In this document: positions 56,910 through 64,000 of the stretch, one piece after another | How the letters are laid out: every line of letters starts with the position of its first letter | Position numbering within the stretch: the stretch's first letter is position 1 | NCBI RefSeq assembly: GCF_011752625.1 | Contig: NZ_VWXD01000002.1 | Span: 558,001-622,000 of the forward strand | Direction of reading: 5' to 3' | Length of the DNA stretch: 64,000 nucleotides | Origin: Candidatus Pantoea formicae | GTDB lineage: Bacteria > Pseudomonadota > Gammaproteobacteria > Enterobacterales > Enterobacteriaceae | The notes under the pieces: model-generated | Database searches by the model: none | What the model was told of the DNA's origin: nothing | Seen by the model: the letters and a program-made list of their open reading frames with translations, nothing else | Position numbers and translations under genes: made by a program

Positions 56910-57699
56910 CAGGCTGACATCCTGTTACCTTAACTATAGCACCTAGTGATAGGCTACTCCCTTTTCTCACTGATGCAAAAAGCTTAAAACCAGCATAATT
57001 TTGCCGTATTTTTAACCATGTATATCTGCTGTCAACGGACAGCCACCAATGTTTCCAGTATCAGGATGATACGAATGGTCAGTGAGAAACGCTTTCGGGT
57101 GGTCACAAGCCAAAGTCATAAGGAATGGAGTGTGGTCTGAGACTGACGCCTTCGGGCGACCACCAAGAAAGTTGTCGTAACCTGAAAGACAACGCTGGAC
57201 GCGGTAAACCTGCTCACCTTTGAAAGGGGTATCGTCAACAAAAACGCATCTATAACGTGACGATGAAGGTTCCTTAAACTTAAGAGACGGCTAATAACGA
57301 GCGTTTCCTCGCCGATCGGCATTATGTAAAGAATGCTGTATTCGGTCTTCTCCTCAGTTAATATGCTGCTGCAAGCAAGGCTACAGCTTTTGCCTGCGAT
57401 AACAGCAATATCATCACCCCCTTAACGACAGGCACATCCCATACTGAAGGGTTATCTGTACCCCAATTCTGGCACGTATTAAACGCCGTTGGTTGCGCTT
57501 TGCTATGCCGTCAGACATCTGCATGCGCTTGCCCCGCTGCGCGTTAATACGTCGCGTCACTTTTTGCGTGTTAACGCATGAAAGTGACGCCACAGCACAA
57601 AGCTGCTTCAACCGTTTAGGCAAACAATCTCACTTAACGACTCATTAATCTGACACACCAGTTCGGATGCCGAACTGTTCACTTTTACAGGAGATTTGA
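56910..57699. other. Region between the toxin gene and integrase remnant
   Basis: About 790 nt without a supported gene. Two minus-strand frames (57116-57322 and 57414-57623) look non-coding. A perfect inverted repeat CAGTTCGG-ATG-CCGAACTG lies at 57659-57677 just upstream of the integrase remnant, possibly part of its former control region. Nothing else is recognised. Confidence 0.45.
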
Positions 57700-58870
57700 A
57701 CCGATACCGAGGCAGGCCAATGGCCTTAGGGGATACGGGAGCTACACGTCACCAGGCGGCAAGCGCATTAAAGAATCTCTTGGCACAGAGAACAGAATGC
57801 AAGCGCAGGAGCTCCACGACCTCCTAAAGGCTGAGTTGTGGCGAATAGAGCGTCTCGGGGATTTTCCTGATGTGACGTTTGAAGACGCCTGTATGCGCTG
57901 CTTTGAAGAGAAGGCACACAAGAAGTCTATCGATTCAGACAAGGGCCAGGCCGGATCGGATTCTCGCTCATGCATTTTGAAGGGGTTTTGCTGAAGGACA
58001 TCAGCGAGGCGAAGATTTATGCGGCCGTCAGTAAAATGAACAACCGTAAATCAGAGGAACGCTGGAATCAGCGGGCGGCCACGATGGCGAAGAAGGCGAT
58101 GGACCTTGGAGCCTATAAGCCGGTGGCGGTATCCCCTTCGACCAAGGCCAAGCACCTTGCACTGATGAAGGCGCTGATGCGCGCGGCAGAGCGTGACTGG
58201 AAGTGGATCGAGAAGTCGCCGGTCATTAAAGTGCCACAGAAAAGAAATAAGCGGGTGCATTGGCTCGAACCGCTGAAGCTCAGCGACTGATTGATGAATG
58301 CCCCGAACCCCTTGAGTCTAACGTAGAGTTTGCGCTGGCAACAGGCCTGAGCCGCTCTAACATCGTTGACCTGAAATGGCAGCAAATAGACCTTCAGAGG
58401 AGGGTGGTATGGATCTACCCTAAGACAGCAAGTCAGGCAGACCAATTGGCGTTGCCCTGAATGGCACAGCCGAGACCGTTCTGCGCAAACAGATTGGGCG
58501 GCATCACAACTGGATATTTGTTTACACCGAATCAGCGAAGAGAAGTGACGGAACCACAACGGCGACCGTGAGTAAAACGCGGGTGGATTACAATACTGCA
58601 TGGCGGGCAGCACTTAAACGGGCGGGCATTGAGGATTTCCGGTTCCACGACCTTAGGCACACATGGGCGAGCTGGCTTATTCAAGCCGGAGTGCCGTTGT
58701 CGGCATTACAGGAAATGGGCGGCCAGGAAAGTATCGAAATGGTGCAACGGTATGCTCACTTGGCACCGAACCATCTGACGGAACATACGAGGCAAATTGA
58801 TGCGATTTTTGGTAGTCGTGTCCCAAATCTGTCCCACGGGAAAAATTTGAAAGCGGAGGGGGAGAGGTAA
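57700..58870 (+). pseudogene. Tyrosine integrase, inactivated by three frameshifts
   Basis: The integrase can be followed in four pieces: [18 protein letters not shown] through SIDSDKG; then [20 protein letters not shown] through KRVHWLE; then [17 protein letters not shown] through WIYPKTAS; then [20 protein letters not shown], with [10 protein letters not shown] and [11 protein letters not shown] carrying the R...HxxR...Y catalytic core. Frame moves by one base near 57950, 58275 and 58440, each consistent with a one-base deletion. It abuts tRNA-Arg(UCU), a classic integration target, and would have served the adjacent island. Confidence 0.9.
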
Positions 58871-58885
58871 CTCACTGATTTGGCT

Positions 58886-58962
58886 TGGCACGCCCTACAG
58901 GATTCGAACCTGTGACCTACGGCTTAGAAGGCCGGTGCTCTATCCAGCTGAGCTAAGGGCGC
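58886..58962 (-). tRNA. argU: tRNA-Arg(UCU)
   Basis: 77 nt on the minus strand, 5'-GCGCCCTTAGCTCAGCTGGA at the start and ...TTCGAATCCTGTAGGGCGTG-CCA at the end, with the CCA encoded. The anticodon loop is CTTCTAA, anticodon TCT, decoding AGA. The acceptor stem pairs GCGCCCT with AGGGCGT, leaving a G1-U72 wobble instead of the usual G-C. The 3' end faces the integrase remnant. Confidence 0.95.
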
Positions 58963-58978
58963 ATAGTGGTTGCGTCGG

Positions 58979-59006
58979 ATTATACGTTTGCACGCTCTGC
59001 CGTCAA
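58979..59006 (-). promoter_or_regulatory. argU promoter
   Basis: On the minus strand TTGACG (59001-59006) and TATAAT (58979-58984) are 16 bp apart, about 17 nt upstream of the tRNA 5' end. A strong consensus promoter. Confidence 0.8.
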
Positions 59007-59124
59007 CGTTTTTGCCGTCCTGCGGCTCCAGAGTGTTGAATCATTGAGCAATCCGTCCTTAATCTCGAACAGAACTACCTAATCTCAAGCCTCCCGCTCT
59101 TACCCCCCAACACTCCCCCTACCC

Positions 59125-59640
59125 TCAATGCCGCTTGCGCCACTCGCTCATCGACACCAGGTTGCTCACCTCGCCAGACTCCCCTTCCAGCTCGATCCCC
59201 TGCTGCGTAAACCGCGCATTATACTGCTCACGCAACGCATGCAGCTCCGCACTCTCCGGCTCCAGCTGTCGCAAAAAACCTAACGCTAACAACAGCTGCT
59301 GTCGCGAAATCAATCCTGAAAACCCAGCTTTGGTCAAAATCCCGTGCCAGCGCACCGCGTTTGCGTCACCGCCATCGACAATCAGCACCTGCCAAATCAG
59401 TAGCACCGCCGCGCCGTTGCCCAGATGGGTTTCGTTATCCCCTGAGATGTAGTCAGTGAACTCTTTGGCCGCGTCTTTGCCCATCAATGAAAGCATGGAT
59501 TCAACATGCACGGGCGGCAGTTGCAGCCTTTTACTCAGCCCTTGCGCGGCGTGGCGTGAACCCGCCGTCAGCAGTTGAAATCCTACAACAAACACCACTA
59601 CCAGCGTGGCGAGCATTAACCAAATCATCACGGCATCCAC
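59125..59640 (-). CDS. DUF1198 membrane protein (YicN-like)
   Basis: 171 residues. One N-terminal membrane helix (IWLMLATLVVVFVVGFQLL) then a cytoplasmic domain with VESMLSLMGKDAAKEF and AAVLLIWQVLIVDGGDANAV, matching the DUF1198 family of E. coli YicN. The start may be at 59640 (MDAV) or four codons later at 59628. Function unknown. Confidence 0.85.
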   Translation of the reverse strand: MDAVMIWLMLATLVVVFVVGFQLLTAGSRHAAQGLSKRLQLPPVHVESMLSLMGKDAAKEFTDYISGDNETHLGNGAAVLLIWQVLIVDGGDANAVRWHGILTKAGFSGLISRQQLLLALGFLRQLEPESAELHALREQYNARFTQQGIELEGESGEVSNLVSMSEWRKRH

Positions 59641-59804
59641 ATAATTTCCTGAGGGACATAATACGCGCTAAGGCAGGCTCGCGTCACTGCGGAAAGTCGT
59701 GAAACGCACTGGCGAAATGAATCTCTACCTGACAGCCGGACGCGCTTCTGACAGAATAGGCGCCAATCCCCGATTTAACTTTCTACAGATGGATTTCCTC
59801 TCTG

Positions 59805-60671
59805 ATGGCAGCAAAAATTATTGACGGTAAAACGATTGCGCAGCAGGTGCGCCTTGAGGTTGCCGAAAAAGTACAGCAGCGTCTGGCAGCCGGTAAACGT
59901 GCACCAGGTTTGGCAGTCGTGCTGGTGGGGGAAAACCCCGCTTCGCAGATCTATGTCGCTAGCAAGCGTCGCGCCTGTGATGAGGTGGGCTTTATCTCCC
60001 GCTCCTACGATCTGCCAGCCACCACCAGCGAAGCCGAACTGCTGGAACTGATCGATGCGCTGAACAATGACAGCGAAATCGACGGCATCCTGGTTCAGCT
60101 ACCGCTGCCAGCTGGTATTGATAATGTCAAAGTGCTGGAACGCATCGTGCCAGACAAAGATGTCGATGGCTTCCATCCGTACAACATTGGTCGTCTGTGC
60201 CAACGCGCACCGAAGCTGCGTCCTTGTACCCCGCGCGGCATCGTGACGCTGCTGGAACGCTATAACATCGATACCTATGGCCTGAACGCCGTGGTGGTTG
60301 GCGCATCCAATATCGTCGGCCGTCCGATGAGCATGGAACTGCTGCTGGCGGGTTGCACCACCACCGTCACCCATCGTTTCACCAAAGATCTGCGTCACCA
60401 CGTTGAGCATGCCGATCTGCTGGTGGTGGCGGTCGGTAAGCCGGGCTTTATTCCCGGTGACTGGATCAAGCCAGGCGCAGTGGTGATTGATGTCGGTATT
60501 AACCGTCTGGAAAGCGGCAAAGTGGTCGGCGATGTGGATTTTGCGTCAGCTTCTGAGCGTGCGTCTTACATCACTCCGGTTCCCGGTGGCGTCGGTCCAA
60601 TGACCGTGGCAACCCTGATTCAAAATACATTAGTGGCGTGTGAAGAGTATCACGACGTCGAGGAGGCATAA
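59805..60671 (+). CDS. folD: Methylenetetrahydrofolate dehydrogenase/cyclohydrolase
   Basis: Bifunctional enzyme that interconverts 5,10-methylene- and 10-formyl-tetrahydrofolate. 288 residues. Active-site Y50 and K54 (YVASK), QLPLP and DKDVDG signatures, and the nucleotide-binding [10 protein letters not shown] are present. It overlaps the ybcJ start by one base (TAATG). Core gene on the right side of the island, next to argU as in E. coli. Confidence 0.97.
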   Translation: MAAKIIDGKTIAQQVRLEVAEKVQQRLAAGKRAPGLAVVLVGENPASQIYVASKRRACDEVGFISRSYDLPATTSEAELLELIDALNNDSEIDGILVQLPLPAGIDNVKVLERIVPDKDVDGFHPYNIGRLCQRAPKLRPCTPRGIVTLLERYNIDTYGLNAVVVGASNIVGRPMSMELLLAGCTTTVTHRFTKDLRHHVEHADLLVVAVGKPGFIPGDWIKPGAVVIDVGINRLESGKVVGDVDFASASERASYITPVPGGVGPMTVATLIQNTLVACEEYHDVEEA

Positions 60672-60883
60672 TGGCCAGTTTTTCATTGGGCGAACATGCC
60701 CACGTTGATTTGTGTGACCTGCTGAAACTCGAAGGTTGGGTAGAGAGCGGTGCGCAGGCGAAAGCGGTGATCGCGGAAGGTGAAGTACGCGTTGATGGCG
60801 CAGTTGAAACGCGTAAGCGCTGCAAAATTGTTGCAGGCCAGAAAGTTGAGTTCGCCGGTTATAAAATCACCGTCGTAGCCTAA
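60671..60883 (+). CDS. ybcJ: S4-like RNA-binding protein YbcJ
   Basis: 70-residue protein with an S4-type alpha-L RNA-binding fold: VDLCDLLKLEGWVESGAQAK and GEVRVDGAVETRKRCKIVAG. Coupled to folD by a one-base overlap. A strong terminator follows. Confidence 0.95.
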   Translation: MASFSLGEHAHVDLCDLLKLEGWVESGAQAKAVIAEGEVRVDGAVETRKRCKIVAGQKVEFAGYKITVVA

Positions 60884-60900
60884 ACGTTCAGGCAAATAAA

Positions 60901-60929
60901 AAAGGGGCGAACTGTGGTTCGCCCCTTTT
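60901..60929. terminator. Bidirectional terminator after ybcJ
   Basis: AAAGGGGCGAAC-TGTG-GTTCGCCCCTTTT, a 12-bp stem flanked by A and T runs; ends the folD-ybcJ operon. Confidence 0.93.
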
Positions 60930-60953
60930 GCTATTCTGCGGCCGGTGAATCCA

Positions 60954-60978
60954 GGTACGCATAAATGCGTACCCTACA
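60954..60978. repeat. REP-like palindrome
   Basis: GGTACGCAT-AA-ATGCGTACC followed by CTACA; on the minus strand it begins TGTAGGGTACGCAT. It shares the TGTAGGG head plus palindrome layout with 32591-32621. Confidence 0.5.
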
Positions 60979-61017
60979 ATTTTCGGCCTGGGTGCCGATG
61001 AAAGCACACCCAAAGCA

Positions 61018-62403
61018 TTACTTACGACGCCAGCTCGACCCCTGCGGACCATCTTCCACAATCACGCCCAGCTCATTCAGCTTGTCACGCGCAACATCCG
61101 CCTGTGCCCAATCTTTTGCAGCACGCGCGTCGGAACGGGCTTTGACCCAATGCTCGATTTCCGCCACTTCATCATCGTTGACCTGCGCACTGCTTTGCAG
61201 GAACTGTTCTGGGTCCTGCTGCAGGATGCCCAACACATCCGCCAACTGACGCAGTTTCGCTGCCAGCGCATCGGACGCTGTTTTGTCTTCCGTTTTCAGG
61301 CGATTCACTTCACGCGCCATGTCGAAGAAGACCGAATAGGCCTCTGGCGTGTTGAAATCGTCATCCATCGCCGCACGGAAGCGCGCTTCAAACTCTTCAC
61401 CGCCCGCTGCAGTGGCATTGGCATCGGTGTGACGCAGTGCGGTGTAGAGACGCTCCAGCGCCGCACGTGCCTGGTTGAGGTTGTCTTCGCCGTAGTTGAG
61501 CTGGCTGCGATAGTGGCCCGACATCAGGAAGTAACGCACGGTTTCCGCATCGTAATGCGCCAGCACGTCGCGCACGGTGAAGAAGTTGCCGAGTGATTTC
61601 GACATCTTCTCGCGATCGATCATCACCATGCCGGAGTGCATCCAGTAGTTGACGTACTGGCCGTCGTGCGCACAGGTAGACTGCGCCACTTCGTTTTCAT
61701 GGTGCGGGAACATCAGATCCGAACCGCCGCCGTGGATGTCGAAGTGGGTGCCCAACTGCTTGCAGTTCATCGCAGAGCACTCAATGTGCCAGCCCGGACG
61801 ACCATTGCCCCACGGCGAATTCCATGCTGGCTCATCGGCTTTGGACATCTTCCACAGCACGAAGTCCATCGGGTTGCGTTTGATTTCCGAGATTTCGACA
61901 CGGGCGCCCGCTTGAAGCTGAGTCAGATCCTGGCGCGACAGCACACCGTAGCCTTTGTCACTTAACACATCGAACATCACATCACCGTTGTCGGCAACAT
62001 AAGCGTGTTTGCGTTCAATCAAACGCTCAACCAGTTCGATGATTTCAGGGATGTGGCGCGTGGCACGCGGTTCCAGATCCGGCGGCAGAATGCCCAGTGC
62101 ATCAAAGTCTTTGTGCATCTCGGCGATCATACGGTTGGTCAGCGTTTCAATGCTCTCACCGTTTTCGTTCGCACGTTTGATGATCTTGTCATCAATATCG
62201 GTGATGTTACGCACGTACTTAAGCTGATAATCCGCATAACGCAGGTAACGCGAAATCACGTCGAATGCGACGAAGGTACGCCCATGGCCGATGTGACAGA
62301 GGTCGTAAACCGTAATTCCACAGACATACATGCCGATCTGACCAGCGTGGATCGGTTTAAATTCCTCTTTCTGTCGACTCAGGGTGTTATAGATCTTCAA
62401 CAT
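61018..62403 (-). CDS. cysS: Cysteinyl-tRNA synthetase
   Basis: Charges tRNA-Cys; 461 residues as in E. coli. Zinc ligand C28 and the HIGH motif (HIGH, 37-40) at [21 protein letters not shown] in [15 protein letters not shown] (near 266-270). Further zinc ligands C209 and H234 appear in HIECSAM and MFPHHENE. Divergent from ppiB. Confidence 0.97.
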   Translation of the reverse strand: MLKIYNTLSRQKEEFKPIHAGQIGMYVCGITVYDLCHIGHGRTFVAFDVISRYLRYADYQLKYVRNITDIDDKIIKRANENGESIETLTNRMIAEMHKDFDALGILPPDLEPRATRHIPEIIELVERLIERKHAYVADNGDVMFDVLSDKGYGVLSRQDLTQLQAGARVEISEIKRNPMDFVLWKMSKADEPAWNSPWGNGRPGWHIECSAMNCKQLGTHFDIHGGGSDLMFPHHENEVAQSTCAHDGQYVNYWMHSGMVMIDREKMSKSLGNFFTVRDVLAHYDAETVRYFLMSGHYRSQLNYGEDNLNQARAALERLYTALRHTDANATAAGGEEFEARFRAAMDDDFNTPEAYSVFFDMAREVNRLKTEDKTASDALAAKLRQLADVLGILQQDPEQFLQSSAQVNDDEVAEIEHWVKARSDARAAKDWAQADVARDKLNELGVIVEDGPQGSSWRRK

Positions 62404-62516
62404 TGAACGGTTCCGTTATTTACGTTTGCGGGATACGCCTTTCCAGCGTAGCTGGACATTGTGCCGTATTTTTCTCAGTTGTGCATCGCTCGCTTACCTT
62501 CTATAGCTGCCTTACT

Positions 62517-62545
62517 GACGAGCTATTGGAAATTGTGATATAAGA
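62517..62545 (+). promoter_or_regulatory. ppiB promoter candidate
   Basis: TGACGA (62517-62522) and TATAAG (62540-62545) with a TGn extension, 17 bp apart, about 75 nt before the ppiB start. Confidence 0.5.
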
Positions 62546-62621
62546 GGCGTCTACAAAAATGCCCCGCCGCTTCGCAGGCGCGGCAGTTGATACTGACGAC
62601 ACCCGTAACAGGACGAATATA

Positions 62622-63115
<494 letters not shown>

Positions 63116-63116
<1 letters not shown>

Positions 63117-63832
63117 TGTCGCGCACGCTGTTCATCGCAGATTTGCATCTGTGTACAGAAGAACCGGCAATTACTGCCGGTTTTCTGCATTTTTTGCAGT
63201 GTGAAGCGCAGCAGTGTGATGCGCTTTACATCCTCGGCGATCTGTTCGAGGCCTGGATTGGTGATGATGATCCAAATCCGCTGCACCAGCAAATCGCCGC
63301 CGCACTGAAAGCACTGCCGGTGCCTAAATTCTTCATTCACGGTAATCGTGACTTCTTGCTTGGCAAACGTTTTGCGCATGAAAGCGGCATGACGCTGTTG
63401 CCGGAAGAGCAGGTGTTGACGCTCTACGGGCAGCGCGTGCTGATCATGCACGGCGATACCCTGTGTACCGACGATGAAGGCTATCAACGCTTCCGCGCTA
63501 AAGTGCATCAGCGCTGGTTGCAGCGTCTGTTCCTCGCCCTGCCGCTGCGTATACGTATGCGTATTGCCGCGCGAATGCGAGCCGACAGTAAGCAAGCCAA
63601 TCAACATAAGTCGCTCAGCATTATGGACGTCAATCCGCAAGCCGTTGAAGAAGCGATGACGCGCCAACAGGTGCGTATTCTGATTCACGGGCATACCCAT
63701 CGTCCGGCGGTACATCAGCTTTCCCTGCAAGGTGAAAGTGCCCAGCGAGTGGTGCTGGGGGCCTGGCATGAACAGGGGTCGATGATTCAGGTTGATGCCG
63801 CGGGCGTGCAGCTGATCAAATTTCCGTTTTAA
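63116..63832 (+). CDS. lpxH: UDP-2,3-diacylglucosamine pyrophosphohydrolase
   Basis: Lipid A enzyme releasing UMP to form lipid X. 238 residues. Metallophosphoesterase motifs: DLHL (D9, H11), [15 protein letters not shown] and HGHTH. The next gene in E. coli is purE, whose upstream region begins here. Confidence 0.97.
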
Positions 63833-63908
63833 TATCGGGCGCGCCTTAGGCTCGCCTTTATCAGTTTGAATCTGCAAATCTTCGCGCAATAGTGGCTGTT
63901 TTACTCCT

Positions 63909-63924
63909 ACGCAACCGTTTTCCT
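63909..63924 (+). promoter_or_regulatory. PurR operator before the expected purE
   Basis: ACGCAACCGTTTTCCT matches the PurR box form ACGCAAACGTTTTCNT at all but one of its specified positions. TGC TATTCT at 63938-63946 is an extended -10 overlapping the expected promoter. purE itself lies beyond the right edge. Confidence 0.8.
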
Positions 63925-64000
63925 TGCTGCCATCTCATGCTATTCTCTGTGCCCTTCTTTACCTGCCCGCCCGGCCAGGTTCGTTCGACTATTCACAGGA

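Noticed and set aside
57414..57623. A 69-residue minus-strand frame in the gap before the integrase remnant
   Set aside because: No recognisable domain, no ribosome-binding site and unusual basic composition; more likely noncoding.

Overview
The window looks like a chromosomal segment of a gammaproteobacterium of the order Enterobacterales, probably Erwiniaceae (Pantoea or Erwinia type). The first 20 kb follow the E. coli order corC-lnt-gltIJKL-ybeL-leuS-lptE-holA-nadD-rsfS-rlmH-mrdA-mrdB-rlpA-dacA-ybeD-lipB-lipA-tatE, with near-identical protein lengths and catalytic residues. The last 5 kb follow argU-folD-ybcJ-cysS-ppiB-lpxH-(purE). The genus is inferred from sequence style, not from a search.

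Layout. 1-20.3 kb: conserved core (lipoprotein acylation and export, glutamate/aspartate uptake, leucyl-tRNA synthetase, DNA polymerase III delta, NAD synthesis, ribosome silencing and 23S rRNA methylation, the PBP2/RodA elongation machinery, PBP5, lipoate synthesis, Tat export). 20.4-26.3 kb: a five-gene minus-strand operon (polar amino-acid ABC importer, a YbeM-like nitrilase-fold amidase and a cytoplasmic periplasmic-binding-fold protein), divergent from a MocR-type PLP regulator. 26.3-35.5 kb: cspE, several very small proteins including a YohP homologue, a hydroxycarboxylate dehydrogenase (HcxB), a gluconate permease (GntT) with two overlapping GntR operators, an iron alcohol dehydrogenase, a chemoreceptor and a HAD phosphatase. 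35.6-47.8 kb: an RcnB-like protein, DUF523 and DUF1272 proteins, two AI-2E family exporters in tandem, an EvgS-like hybrid kinase with two near-identical response regulators, an esterase with its LysR neighbour, and a DUF1493 protein.

47.85-58.9 kb is an AT-rich accessory or defence zone. It holds a type II restriction-modification pair (5-methylcytosine methyltransferase with a long C-terminal extension plus a probable PD-(D/E)xK endonuclease), bracketed by two direct copies of a tRNA 3' end; a SIR2-HerA antiphage operon; a RelE/HigB-like toxin whose antitoxin gene carries an in-frame amber codon; and a tyrosine integrase decayed by three frameshifts, lying against tRNA-Arg(UCU) (argU). This pattern fits successive integrations at tRNA genes followed by decay of the mobility genes while the defence genes stayed intact.

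Regulatory sequence that can be read directly includes a GcvB-type target and an SroC-like 3' UTR at gltI, GntR operators, a PurR box at the right edge upstream of the expected purE, a strong argU promoter and about ten intrinsic terminators. No CRISPR array, rRNA gene or intact insertion sequence was seen.
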